A stretch of 64,000 bases of DNA. It comes from Sphingobacterium cellulitidis. Its GTDB lineage: Bacteria > Bacteroidota > Bacteroidia > Sphingobacteriales > Sphingobacteriaceae. The notes under the pieces were generated by a model, which searched no databases, was not told where the DNA came from, and worked only from the letters and a program-made list of their open reading frames with translations. This document shows, piece after piece, positions 28,415 through 37,254 of this stretch; position 1 is the first letter of the stretch, and each line of letters starts with the position of its first letter. Made by a program: the position numbers and the translations under genes. The stretch covers positions 248,001 to 312,000 of the forward strand of contig NOUX01000002.1 in the NCBI GenBank assembly GCA_002245855.1. The letters run 5' to 3'.

Positions 28415-28487
28415 GGTGCCATAGCTCAGTTGGTAGAGCAAAGGACTGAAAATCCTTGTGTCGCTGGTTCGAATCCAGCTGGCACCA
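28415..28487 (+). tRNA. tRNA-Phe (GAA), second copy
   Basis: All 73 bases are identical to the first copy 116 bases upstream (anticodon GAA at 28448-28450). Unlike that copy, the three bases after the discriminator are CAA, so the CCA end must be added by tRNA nucleotidyltransferase. A strong terminator begins two bases after the discriminator. Confidence 0.97.
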
Positions 28488-28488
28488 C

Positions 28489-28523
28489 AAAAAAAGCCTT
28501 CGCAAATTGCGAAGGCTTTTTTT
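28489..28523 (+). terminator. Terminator of the tRNA-Phe unit
   Basis: Stem 28489-28503 with 28509-28523 (core GCCTTCGC / GCGAAGGC), loop AAATT, flanked by A7 and T7. Confidence 0.93.
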
Positions 28524-28875
28524 ATTGAATATCAATATTTATCAAAAAACTGTTACAATCCCTTAATCTATCTGTTCAGTATACTTAAAAATCATTTTTT
28601 AGCTAAAATTATAACCCTAATTATCAGTAAGTTATATCCCAGAATTTCAGAAATTTAAAAATACCTTCTATTAGGTATTCTTTAAATCACTTTTACTCAA
28701 TATATTAGGTTAGCAGAAATTGAAATTCTATCAATCGGATTTCGAGAAACCAAAAGCCAAAAACTATTAATCGAATCGGTGTCAGATTTTTCAAACTGTG
28801 TATAAATGTGGAAATTCAGTGTTCCCTACACAATTTCTTTATATAAGCCGTCCTGGCTATTGTTAAACAGAAAAA
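28524..28875. other. Intergenic region, no gene seen
   Basis: About 350 AT-rich bases between the tRNA terminator and the hairpin at 28876. No ORF with a plausible start and composition, and no RNA structure I can support, was found. Confidence 0.5.
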
Positions 28876-28902
28876 ATGGCTAGATATTCCGCATCTAGCC
28901 AT
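28876..28902 (-). terminator. Terminator after the small membrane protein gene
   Basis: A 10-base perfect stem (ATGGCTAGAT / ATCTAGCCAT) has a 7-base loop. On the minus strand it is followed by TTTTTCTG, and it lies 34 bases after the stop of the 38-residue gene. Confidence 0.75.
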
Positions 28903-28936
28903 ATTTTTATCTTTAATCGCAATCCCAAATTTATTC

Positions 28937-29053
28937 CTACAAATATCCTAGTAAGTAATAAATAATGATAAATACGACTATTGTACCAAAGCAACCAAGG
29001 CCCATTTTCTTAGCACCCCAGCCCGCAATTAATGCTCTAAAAAATTTATTCAT
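28937..29053 (-). CDS. Small membrane protein (38 aa)
   Basis: ATG 29053 to TAG 28937 encodes 38 residues. It begins MNKFFRALIAGWGAKKMG, continues GCFGTIVVF and ends with the hydrophobic IIIYYLLGYL. A basic amphipathic N-terminal half is followed by one membrane helix of about 16 residues. It lies 30 bases after the exonuclease gene and before a terminator, so it is probably the last gene of the ybbR-coaE operon. I recognise no named family; conservation of the GWGAKKxGxGCFGT pattern in relatives would confirm it. Confidence 0.68.
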   Translation of the reverse strand: MNKFFRALIAGWGAKKMGLGCFGTIVVFIIIYYLLGYL

Positions 29054-29083
29054 ACGTTTACTCCATATTGATTATCATCCCTA

Positions 29084-30052
29084 TCAACAATAATCTGGAA
29101 TAAATGTTTGACTATGTATATCCCGAATCGCTATTTCTTCCGAGAAATGTGCATGCAATGCTCGCCCATCCCCATGTAAGGTCCAAATCGCTTTCGGCTT
29201 TACCTTTTCAATAAAAAATAATATATCTCCCCAATCCACATGGTCAGAAAGATATAAACTAATATCATTCTGCGCTTGCAAGCGTTCCCATCCCGATGCG
29301 AATACCTTCAACACATTTTTAGCCCTCCGGTAACTGTTAAAAGTCAATGGTGGTACCAAATAAACCTTGTTTTCCCCCGCTTCCTTCATTGATTTCCTGT
29401 TATACAAATCATATTTCATTGGAAAATCAATAAACTGATCATATATCCGATGAATCGGCATGATTTGATAATGAAGTAAAACTTCTTTCTCAGGAAGGTG
29501 CTGATTTAATAATGCTGTAATCCTTTGTGCTTTTCCCAAGGCATAGCATCCCAATAAAATATTGCTTTTTACATCCAACTTCATGATTTCAGCAATAGGA
29601 TCCGGATGTTTGGTATTTGGATTGGCGAACGTGGTCTCCGTAATCAAAACCTCGGCTTCCACAAATTTTATTGGCTCACAAGTCGAATCTTCTTGTAACT
29701 TATAATCTCCTGTATAAAGATACCTCACCCCTTTATAAATCATCAAGATCTGCGCACTACCCAAAATATGTCCCGCAGGGATAAAATAAATATCAACCCC
29801 ATTTATTTGGAAAAACTCCGAAAATTCCTTCTTCTGGTAGGATTCTACAGGTTGCTTAGGATATCGCAACTGCATGATCGCAGCAGTTCCCACTGTACAA
29901 TAGATATTTTTATGTCCCGGAGATGCATGGTCTCCATGAGCATGTGACACCACAGCATGTTTAACTGGATATAATGGGTCAATATAGAAATCACCATAAG
30001 GACAATAATAGCCCTTATCCCTCTTCACTAAAAAATCTTCAATAATTTGCAT
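29084..30052 (-). CDS. MBL-fold exonuclease-like protein (ligase-associated exonuclease family)
   Basis: The 322-residue product is a beta-lactamase/beta-CASP-type metallohydrolase. It begins YYCPYGDFYIDPLYPVKHAVVSHAHGDHASPGH, with zinc motif HAHGDH at about residues 37-42, followed by PAGHILGSAQ, LYTGDYK and a C-terminal LHGDG. N-terminal wording and length match the TIGR04122 family, named for association with ATP-dependent DNA ligases, but no ligase gene is nearby. The start codon overlaps the coaE stop by one base, so it is co-translated with coaE. Confidence 0.82.
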   Translation of the reverse strand: MQIIEDFLVKRDKGYYCPYGDFYIDPLYPVKHAVVSHAHGDHASPGHKNIYCTVGTAAIMQLRYPKQPVESYQKKEFSEFFQINGVDIYFIPAGHILGSAQILMIYKGVRYLYTGDYKLQEDSTCEPIKFVEAEVLITETTFANPNTKHPDPIAEIMKLDVKSNILLGCYALGKAQRITALLNQHLPEKEVLLHYQIMPIHRIYDQFIDFPMKYDLYNRKSMKEAGENKVYLVPPLTFNSYRRAKNVLKVFASGWERLQAQNDISLYLSDHVDWGDILFFIEKVKPKAIWTLHGDGRALHAHFSEEIAIRDIHSQTFIPDYC

Positions 30053-30648
30053 TACTTATTCTTTGGAGCGATAAATTTCGCGTGCAGTTCCATTACCTGT
30101 TCTATCAAACTATGGCTATCATCATTATAGATGATAAAATCACATAGTTTTTCTTTCTCTTCTTCAGGCATCTGCTTGTTTATCCTTCTTTGAACTTCCT
30201 CTTGATCGACCTGATCTCGCTTCATCACCCGCTCTATCCGGAGTGCTAAAGGAGAACTAACCAAAATGGTAAAATCCAAAGCCTTATAAGAGCCACTTTC
30301 AAAAAGCAGAGCTGCTTCTTTCACACTGTATGCAGCGGTTTGAGCCGCTGCCCAATCTTCGCCATCCTTGATTACTGCCGGATGAACTATGGCATTTAAT
30401 TTCTTTAATTCTTCAGCATCAGAAAAAACTCGTTTACCAAGCCACTCCCGATTCAAGGAACCATCTTCATGATACACATCCGATCCAAAGGTTGAAATCA
30501 AGGATGCCCGAACTGCGTCACTTTTCACCATGATATCCTTGGCTTCCTTGTCGGCATCATAAGAGGGAATTCCCAAAACCTTAAAGATCTTGGTAACAAC
30601 GCTTTTGCCAACGCCTATTCCTCCGGTAACCCCTATTTTTAAACCCAT
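30052..30648 (-). CDS. coaE: Dephospho-CoA kinase
   Basis: The 198-residue product has P-loop GVTGGIGVGKSVVTKIF at residues 6-22, the dephospho-CoA site YDADKEAKDIM, and the lid EALLFESGSYK-like segment KEAALLFESGSYKALDF. The final step of CoA synthesis, 3'-phosphorylation of dephospho-CoA, is its role. It starts one base after the ybbR-like stop and overlaps the exonuclease start. Confidence 0.96.
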   Translation of the reverse strand: MGLKIGVTGGIGVGKSVVTKIFKVLGIPSYDADKEAKDIMVKSDAVRASLISTFGSDVYHEDGSLNREWLGKRVFSDAEELKKLNAIVHPAVIKDGEDWAAAQTAAYSVKEAALLFESGSYKALDFTILVSSPLALRIERVMKRDQVDQEEVQRRINKQMPEEEKEKLCDFIIYNDDSHSLIEQVMELHAKFIAPKNK

Positions 30649-30649
30649 G

Positions 30650-31597
30650 TTATCTTCTTACAAAAAAGTCCACATTTTGAGGCTCTATGTTCAAGACCTT
30701 CACATAGTCAGGCATCTTGGTAATAATAACCGGTAGACTCGAAACTTTATGTTCCTTCCAAGCGTCTAAATCAACCACTGCTTCAAAATCCCTGGAAGTA
30801 TATTTATTAAAATCCTTTACAGCAAGCAAAATCGTCGCTTTTACTTTACTTGGCAATACCCGTACTGAGGTATAACCTTTACTATTCTCAACCTTGATAG
30901 GTAGCTCAATAATTTTCTCCGTTATTTCCCCTACCGGCACGATTACCTCCGCAAAAGTCGGATAGATGGTAATATTTGTCCGTTGCTGTTTATTTAAATA
31001 AGCTACCGTCCGCACGTCGGTATTCACATCCTTGCCTTTAATGGTATCTGTTTCGAGAAACTCAATACTTGCCACATCTTCCAACGGGCCTGTAATGGTC
31101 ACATACTCAGGATTTGTGCGAGTTGCTCCGATTACCCCATACTGCCTTTGGAAAGTAAGGTGCTCTACGGCTTTGACTGGCACTTTACGTTGGGTTTGTT
31201 TAGAGAAATCGAAATATAGTGTATCTGGTGAAACCGCAACTACTTGTTTATCGCTGGGAAATTGTCGGTTGATAAATCCGATTTGGTTTCCAAAAACAAT
31301 AAAATTCCGAGACTTCAAACCAGAAAGATCCACTTGTATTTTGGCCGTATCGGGATGCAGTCGTTCCATGAACACCTTCCAGCCTGACATCTTAATCTTG
31401 ACCGAAACCGTATCAGATTGCAAGGGGTGAAAAGCTTTATTTTCAGGCAAATTCACATAGCTCATGCTGGCCTTCTTAGTGAAGGTATAATCACTGGATA
31501 TTGCAAACAAGGTCCAAGCTAAAAATGAAATGATGATACAACGTAGAAATATTGATAGTTTCCGACGTTGAACTTTGTTTATTCGCCTCAAAGCCAT
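30650..31597 (-). CDS. YbbR/CdaR-like domain protein
   Basis: ATG 31597 gives 315 residues (MALRRINKVQRRKLS); a TTG nine codons upstream is less likely. One N-terminal membrane helix (FLRCIIISFLAWTLFAIS) anchors an extracytoplasmic part made of repeated YbbR-like beta domains, e.g. LTFQRQYGVIGATRTNPEYVTITGPLEDVASIEFLET. In Firmicutes YbbR/CdaR controls the diadenylate cyclase CdaA; no cyclase is adjacent here. In Bacteroidota this gene typically lies with yajC and coaE. A -7 box ends only four bases before the ATG. Confidence 0.85.
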   Translation of the reverse strand: MALRRINKVQRRKLSIFLRCIIISFLAWTLFAISSDYTFTKKASMSYVNLPENKAFHPLQSDTVSVKIKMSGWKVFMERLHPDTAKIQVDLSGLKSRNFIVFGNQIGFINRQFPSDKQVVAVSPDTLYFDFSKQTQRKVPVKAVEHLTFQRQYGVIGATRTNPEYVTITGPLEDVASIEFLETDTIKGKDVNTDVRTVAYLNKQQRTNITIYPTFAEVIVPVGEITEKIIELPIKVENSKGYTSVRVLPSKVKATILLAVKDFNKYTSRDFEAVVDLDAWKEHKVSSLPVIITKMPDYVKVLNIEPQNVDFFVRR

Positions 31598-31601
31598 TCT
31601 A

Positions 31602-31609
31602 CAAATGTA
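31602..31609 (-). promoter_or_regulatory. -7 promoter box directly before ybbR-like start
   Basis: Minus-strand TACATTTG is an exact TAnnTTTG match ending four bases before the ATG, which would give a leaderless or nearly leaderless mRNA. Confidence 0.5.
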
Positions 31610-31723
31610 ATATTTTGTAAGCAAAAATCACATTTTGACGATAGCATGAACAATTGAGCTAAAAAACCGACTTACTTCTTAAAAAGATGCCGGTTTAAGC
31701 CATTTTATTATTTAAATATTCCG

Positions 31724-31731
31724 TAACTTTG
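31724..31731 (+). promoter_or_regulatory. -7 promoter box for purL
   Basis: TAACTTTG matches TAnnTTTG and lies 36 bases before the purL ATG. No PurR-like or riboswitch element was recognised in the leader. Confidence 0.55.
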
Positions 31732-31767
31732 CAGAATAATTGAAGGACGTTCAAATTCACTTTAATA

Positions 31768-34700
31768 ATGATTCATTTCTTCGTGAACCCATTGAACACA
31801 GTTTATGCTGTTCAAACCCAAAATGATTTATCTACTGAAGATATTTCCAAACTAAACTGGCTTTTCGGCAACTCTAAAAAACTCGACGAACAAACGCTAA
31901 ATGACTACTATGTAGGCCCTAGGGCTGCAATGGTAACACCATGGAGCACAAACGCTGTTGAGATTACCCAAAATATGGGTATCTCCGGTATTATCCGGAT
32001 TGAAGAGTTCCAAAAAGTAGATGCTGATTTCAAGGATTTCGACCCTATGATTTCCCAAAAATTCAGCGCACTGACTCAGGATATGTTTACTATTAACATC
32101 AGTCCAGAGCCAATCTTGGAAATTGATGATATCGAGGCTTACAATAAATCCGAAGGATTAGCATTGAGCCCAGAGGAAGTAGATTATTTGAATAAACTAG
32201 CTGAAAAGATTGGTCGCAAACTAACAGATTCAGAGGTATTCGCTTTCTCACAAGCAAACTCAGAACACTGTCGTCACAAGATTTTCAATGGTACCTTTGT
32301 TATTGATGGTGAGGAACAACCTACCTCCCTTTTCAAATTAATCAAGAAAACATCCGAGACAAATCCTAACGAGATTGTCTCTGCATATAAGGATAACGTA
32401 GCTTTTATAAAAGGACCTAAAGTAACGCAGTTTGCTCCTAAAACAGCAGATAAACCGGACTTTTATGAGGAGAAAGATTTCGACTCTGTTATTTCCTTAA
32501 AAGCTGAGACCCACAACTTCCCTACTACAGTAGAGCCATTCTCTGGCGCTGCTACAGGTTCTGGAGGTGAAATCCGGGACCGTCTTGCTGGTGGTCAAGG
32601 TGCTCTCCCTCTTGCTGGTACAGCAATCTATATGACAGCTTATTCACGCTTGTTGAATGACCGCCCTTGGGAAAAAGGAATGGAAGAAAGACCTTGGTTA
32701 TATCAAACGCCAATGGATATCCTGATCAAAGCTTCTAACGGGGCATCTGATTTTGGAAACAAGTTTGGTCAACCTTTGATTACGGGTTCTGTACTTACTT
32801 TCGAGCATGAAGAAGAAGGTCGTAAATTAGGTTATGACAAGGTAATCATGCAAGCAGGTGGTATTGGTTATGGCAAGTTAAGTCAAGCTAAAAAACATGA
32901 ACCGGCTGCAGGAGATAAAATTGTTATCCTAGGTGGTGAAAACTACCGTATTGGTATGGGTGGTGCTGCAGTATCCTCAGCAGATACCGGTGCATTTGGC
33001 TCAGGCATAGAGTTGAATGCGATTCAACGTTCCAACCCTGAAATGCAAAAACGTGCAGCAAATGCCATTCGTGCATTTGTTGAAAGCGATTTAAACCCTA
33101 TCGTTTCTATCCATGACCATGGTGCTGGTGGACACTTAAATTGCCTTTCTGAACTAGTGGAAAATTCAGGTGGTTTGATCGACTTGGATAAACTTCCAGT
33201 GGGAGACCCTACCTTATCTGCTAAAGAAATTATTGGTAATGAATCCCAAGAGCGTATGGGCTTGGTGATTGCAGAAGAAGATATCGAAAAATTGAAAACA
33301 GTTGCTGACCGCGAGCGTTCGCCGATGTACACTGTTGGTGATGTAACAGCGGATCATCGCTTCACTTTCGAATCTAAGAAAACAGGTGAAAAACCAATGG
33401 ATTATGCCTTAGAGGATTTCTTTGGTTCTTCTCCAAAAACAATCATGAACGACAGTAAGGTTCAGCGCAAATATGCTGACCTTGAATATAATGTTAGCGA
33501 GGTTCCTAATTACCTGAACCAGGTATTACAACTTGAAGCTGTAGCTTCAAAAGATTGGTTAACCAATAAAGTTGACCGTTGTGTTGGTGGTCGTGTTGCA
33601 AAACAACAATGTACCGGTCCTTTGCAATTGCCATTAAACAATGTTGGAGTAATGGCTTTGGATTACAAATCTAAAGAAGGTATTGCAACCACAGTTGGAC
33701 ACGCTCCATTGACTGCCTTGGTTGACCCAGTTGCTGGATCTAGAAACGCAATCGGAGAGGCACTTTCTAACCTTATCTTCGCCCCTATCTACAATGGCTT
33801 GAAAGGTGTTTCCCTTTCGGCAAACTGGATGTGGGCTTGTAACAACGAAGGCGAAGATGCTCGATTGTATCAAGCTGTAAAAGGATGTTCTGATTTTGCT
33901 ATTGAATTAGGTATCAATATCCCAACTGGTAAGGATTCCCTTTCCATGAAACAGAAATATCCGAATGGTGAAAATGTAATTGCCCCAGGAACAGTAATTA
34001 TTTCTGCTGGTGGTAACTGTACTGATATCAATAAAGTAGTAGAGCCTGTATTAAAGAAAAATGCTGGTTCCATCTATTATATCAATCTTTCACAAGATAA
34101 CTTCAAACTTGGAGGTTCTACGTTCGCTCAGATTTTAAACAAAATCGGTTCGGATGTACCTACTATCCAAGATGCGCAGTACTTCAAGAAAGCATTCAAT
34201 GCGGTTCAAGAATTGATCAATAATGGTCAGATAGCTGCTGGTCACGATATTGGTTCTGGAGGTTTGGTTACTTCCTTATTGGAATTATGTTTCGCAGATG
34301 TTGATCTAGCTGCTGAATACGATCTTTCTAGCCTGAATGAGGCTGATACGGTGAAAGCATTATTCAATGAGAACATCGGATTGGTGCTACAAGCGAAAGA
34401 AGATGCTGCATTTGAGAAAGCATTTGCTGATGCAGGTATTGAAGCATTCAAAATTGGTAAAGCCATCAATGGATCTTCAGTAAGCATCAAAAACAATGCA
34501 GATACATTCACTTTCGATGTAGCTGAAACAAGAGATACATGGTTCAAAACATCGTATTTATTAGACCAAAAGCAATCGAAAAACGGAACTGCAGATGAGC
34601 GTTTCAAAAACTATAAGAATCAGCCTTTAAGATTTGACTTCCCTGCTCAATTTGATGGTAAGAAACCAGTAATTGACGGTAGCAAAGCTCGTCCAAAGGC

Positions 34701-35442
34701 GGCAATCATTCGTGAAAAAGGTTCAAACTCAGAAAGAGAAATGGCCAATGCCATGTTCCTTGCAGGATTTGATGTAAAAGATGTTCATATGACCGACTTG
34801 ATCTCAGGTCGCGAAACATTGGAAGACATTCAATTCATCGGTGCTGTGGGAGGTTTCTCTAACTCAGACGTGTTAGGTTCTGCAAAAGGTTGGGCAGGTG
34901 CTTTCCTTTATAACGAAAAAGCAAAAAATGCGCTTGAAAACTTCTTCAAACGACCTGATACCCTTTCAGTAGGTATCTGTAATGGATGCCAGTTGTTCAT
35001 GGAATTGGAATTGATTAATCCTGAACATGAAGTACATGGTAAAATGTTGCATAATACTTCTCAGAAACACGAATCCAACTTCGTATCTGTAAAAATCCAA
35101 GAAAACAATTCCATCATGTTGTCTACCCTTGCAGGTTCGACATTGGGAGTATGGATTTCTCATGGTGAAGGAAAATTCAACTTGCCTCAACAAGAAGATC
35201 AATACAATATCGTAGCGAAATATGCTTACGATCAATATCCACACAATCCAAATGGATCAGATTTCAATACGGCAATGATGAGTGACAAAACTGGTCGTCA
35301 CTTAGTTACTATGCCACATATTGAACGTTCAGTTTTCCAATGGAACTGGGCAAACTATCCGGACGGACGCAAAGACGAAGTTTCTCCTTGGATTGAAGCT
35401 TTCGTAAATGCACGTAAGTGGATTGAAAACCAAAGCAAATAA
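31768..35442 (+). CDS. purL: Phosphoribosylformylglycinamidine synthase, single-chain
   Basis: The 1224-residue product is the large single-chain FGAM synthase. An N-terminal PurS-like part is followed by the synthetase core with FSQANSEHCRHKIFNG (about residue 165), LKAETHNFPTTVEPFSGAATGSGGE, and a second AIR-synthase-like half. The C-terminal glutaminase contains the Cys nucleophile in GICNGCQLFMELELINP and the His/Glu pair in MPHIERSVFQWNW. It makes FGAM from FGAR, glutamine and ATP in purine synthesis. No other pur gene is adjacent, and a terminator follows directly. Confidence 0.98.
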   Translation: MIHFFVNPLNTVYAVQTQNDLSTEDISKLNWLFGNSKKLDEQTLNDYYVGPRAAMVTPWSTNAVEITQNMGISGIIRIEEFQKVDADFKDFDPMISQKFSALTQDMFTINISPEPILEIDDIEAYNKSEGLALSPEEVDYLNKLAEKIGRKLTDSEVFAFSQANSEHCRHKIFNGTFVIDGEEQPTSLFKLIKKTSETNPNEIVSAYKDNVAFIKGPKVTQFAPKTADKPDFYEEKDFDSVISLKAETHNFPTTVEPFSGAATGSGGEIRDRLAGGQGALPLAGTAIYMTAYSRLLNDRPWEKGMEERPWLYQTPMDILIKASNGASDFGNKFGQPLITGSVLTFEHEEEGRKLGYDKVIMQAGGIGYGKLSQAKKHEPAAGDKIVILGGENYRIGMGGAAVSSADTGAFGSGIELNAIQRSNPEMQKRAANAIRAFVESDLNPIVSIHDHGAGGHLNCLSELVENSGGLIDLDKLPVGDPTLSAKEIIGNESQERMGLVIAEEDIEKLKTVADRERSPMYTVGDVTADHRFTFESKKTGEKPMDYALEDFFGSSPKTIMNDSKVQRKYADLEYNVSEVPNYLNQVLQLEAVASKDWLTNKVDRCVGGRVAKQQCTGPLQLPLNNVGVMALDYKSKEGIATTVGHAPLTALVDPVAGSRNAIGEALSNLIFAPIYNGLKGVSLSANWMWACNNEGEDARLYQAVKGCSDFAIELGINIPTGKDSLSMKQKYPNGENVIAPGTVIISAGGNCTDINKVVEPVLKKNAGSIYYINLSQDNFKLGGSTFAQILNKIGSDVPTIQDAQYFKKAFNAVQELINNGQIAAGHDIGSGGLVTSLLELCFADVDLAAEYDLSSLNEADTVKALFNENIGLVLQAKEDAAFEKAFADAGIEAFKIGKAINGSSVSIKNNADTFTFDVAETRDTWFKTSYLLDQKQSKNGTADERFKNYKNQPLRFDFPAQFDGKKPVIDGSKARPKAAIIREKGSNSEREMANAMFLAGFDVKDVHMTDLISGRETLEDIQFIGAVGGFSNSDVLGSAKGWAGAFLYNEKAKNALENFFKRPDTLSVGICNGCQLFMELELINPEHEVHGKMLHNTSQKHESNFVSVKIQENNSIMLSTLAGSTLGVWISHGEGKFNLPQQEDQYNIVAKYAYDQYPHNPNGSDFNTAMMSDKTGRHLVTMPHIERSVFQWNWANYPDGRKDEVSPWIEAFVNARKWIENQSK

Positions 35443-35465
35443 GTTGGAATAACGTAATAGTTAAG

Positions 35466-35498
35466 AAAAATCCCGATGCGATAAGCATTGGGATTTTT
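35466..35498 (+). terminator. Terminator after purL
   Basis: A 14-base stem with one G-T pair, 35466-35479 (AAAAATCCCGATGC) and 35485-35498 (GCATTGGGATTTTT), with a 5-base loop and T tail. Confidence 0.9.
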
Positions 35499-35527
35499 TT
35501 ATTAACTTAAAATCTGAGGAAAAACCT

Positions 35528-36388
35528 ATGAAAGCAAGAGATGAAAAATTGGAAGCCATTAAGGCATGGATCACCAACAATGCTGATATCCGTGCAGCCT
35601 TGTTGACTAGCTCTTTGGTCAACCCCTTAGCTCCTATTGATGATTTTTCAGACCTCGATATCGAACTTGTTTTCAATGATCCTATACCCTATTTAGAATC
35701 CAAGGATTGGATAAATCTCTTTGGAGATCCATTGAATATTTATGAAGAAGGAATTGAAGCCTTTGAAGGAAAACATGCCATGAAGATGGTGCAGTATTGG
35801 GATGGGGTAAAAATTGATTTTAAAATTTACAGCATAGACCAATTTAAATCTGAAGTTTCAGCTAATGAATTACCTGAGGATTGGGATATTGGCTATGAGA
35901 TCCTGATTGACAAGGATGGGCTTTGTAAAAGCCTACAACCAGCATCTCATCAAGTTAGCATCAAAAAAAAACCAACTGAAGAAGAATTTCAGAAGCTAGT
36001 TGCAGATTTTTTCTGGGATGTTACCTATCTTCCTAAATGCCTGATTCGTGAAGACCTATTTTATCTCAAATTCATGCAGGAAAAAATCATTCGCGTAGAG
36101 TATTTTATCCCTATGATCGAATGGTACATAGCGAGCAAAAATCAATGGAAAGTAACGACCAATAAATATGGGCGATTATTTAAGAAGTATCTCAGTCCAG
36201 AAGAATGGCAAGAATTGGAGCAAACATTCGCAGGCTCTGATATTCAAGAAAATTGGACAGCCTGCAGCAAAATGATTGAATTATTTGACAAGATGGCTAG
36301 AGAATTTTCCAAAAATTTGGGATACTCCTATGATCAAGGAAAAGCCAATTCAACAAAACAATTTTTCCATAGTTATCAAAAAGAATAG
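35528..36388 (+). CDS. Aminoglycoside 6-adenylyltransferase-like protein
   Basis: The 286-residue product matches the ANT(6)/AadK streptomycin adenylyltransferase family in length and layout. The nucleotidyltransferase core is SSLVNPLAPIDDFSDLDIELVF (about residues 28-49), with the Asp pair of DLDIE expected to bind Mg. The usual GSR start of this motif is SSL here. A third acidic residue may lie in VKIDFKIY. ATG 35528 follows a GAGG. It stands alone between a terminator and a convergent gene. Whether it confers resistance or is an intrinsic paralog cannot be told. Confidence 0.8.
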   Translation: MKARDEKLEAIKAWITNNADIRAALLTSSLVNPLAPIDDFSDLDIELVFNDPIPYLESKDWINLFGDPLNIYEEGIEAFEGKHAMKMVQYWDGVKIDFKIYSIDQFKSEVSANELPEDWDIGYEILIDKDGLCKSLQPASHQVSIKKKPTEEEFQKLVADFFWDVTYLPKCLIREDLFYLKFMQEKIIRVEYFIPMIEWYIASKNQWKVTTNKYGRLFKKYLSPEEWQELEQTFAGSDIQENWTACSKMIELFDKMAREFSKNLGYSYDQGKANSTKQFFHSYQKE

Positions 36389-36404
36389 CTAAAATCCAAT
36401 TTCA

Positions 36405-37022
36405 CTAAGTTTCATAGGAATAATCATAACCTGTAACCTTCCATATACCATCTTTCATTTCAAGGTAGTAAACAACTCCTTGGCCACACATATTTCCGCA
36501 ATAGTAATACGTATTGATCAATGCTTTGTTCTTATCAGCAGTAAACAATGGTTTATCGAAAGAATAAAAATCAAACAGATAAGGCAATTCATTATGTTTC
36601 CCATACGGGACAGGCTTCAGCATTTTAGACAATTTAGAAGAATTAGTGTACCTCCTCGTATCCATTAATTGAGATTGAAAAGCCAGAATATCCTTGGAAT
36701 CATTAGACAGTTTTTCAAGAGCCAGTTCAAGAACAGAACCCTGCAAATCCAAGTCATCCTCACTATTAAAATTTGAATTTAAGTACCCCTTCCCAAACAT
36801 AGGGTCATAGAATTTAAAAACTAAATCATTATCAAGAACATATCTCGCCGAATCAAATTCGACAACCGCATCTACCACCTTCGAGAATTCAACCCCAATC
36901 GGCGAATAAGTAGGAAATACCTTCTCCAAAAACTCATCCCCAGACATATAAACTGTGCGCCTTTTTTCCCTACATGCAATCATCAAAAAGACAACCAATG
37001 CATAAACCCCTAACCTTTTCAT
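36405..37022 (-). CDS. Hypothetical lipoprotein
   Basis: The 205-residue product begins MKRLGVYALVVFLMIACREKRR, a short signal peptide with lipobox LMIAC and likely lipidation at Cys17. The mature part is mixed alpha/beta and ends with aromatic strands (NTYYYCGNMCGQGVVYYLEMKDGIWKVTGYDYS). The CGNMCG pair could form a disulfide. I recognise no family. It is monocistronic and converges on the adenylyltransferase-like gene. Confidence 0.7.
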   Translation of the reverse strand: MKRLGVYALVVFLMIACREKRRTVYMSGDEFLEKVFPTYSPIGVEFSKVVDAVVEFDSARYVLDNDLVFKFYDPMFGKGYLNSNFNSEDDLDLQGSVLELALEKLSNDSKDILAFQSQLMDTRRYTNSSKLSKMLKPVPYGKHNELPYLFDFYSFDKPLFTADKNKALINTYYYCGNMCGQGVVYYLEMKDGIWKVTGYDYSYET

Positions 37023-37120
37023 AATCTTTACATTTTGTAAAGAAATGATGAAAATTCCAACACAATTCCATAAAATTATCTCCTAAGCATAGGATGTATT
37101 CCAATAAAGCCTTAGATACA

Positions 37121-37203
37121 CCCCGTTCACGTTTTCCCGCTCATGATTTCAACTATACCCCCCAAAAAAACCGTTCCATTATCCGCTCACGTTTTCAAGT
37201 ATA
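37121..37203 (+). repeat. Short imperfect direct repeats
   Basis: CCGCTCATGATTTCAACTATA (37137-37157) and CCGCTCACGTTTTCAAGTATA (37183-37203) agree at 17 of 21 positions and start 46 bases apart. A partial third copy, CCCGTTCACGTTTTC, precedes them at 37122-37136. They lie in the intergenic region downstream of the antiporter gene and upstream of the lipoprotein gene; purpose unknown. Confidence 0.5.
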
Positions 37204-37254
37204 GCTTCGAAAAATAATCTTGGCCTCTCCTCTAATCCTCCAATCCTGGCCGCA

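Noticed and set aside
28340..28658. Short plus-strand ORFs across and after the tRNA-Phe genes
   Set aside because: They read through tRNA and terminator sequence; not protein genes.
29084..30052. DNA ligase partner expected for the ligase-associated exonuclease
   Set aside because: No ligase gene in the window; association not claimed.
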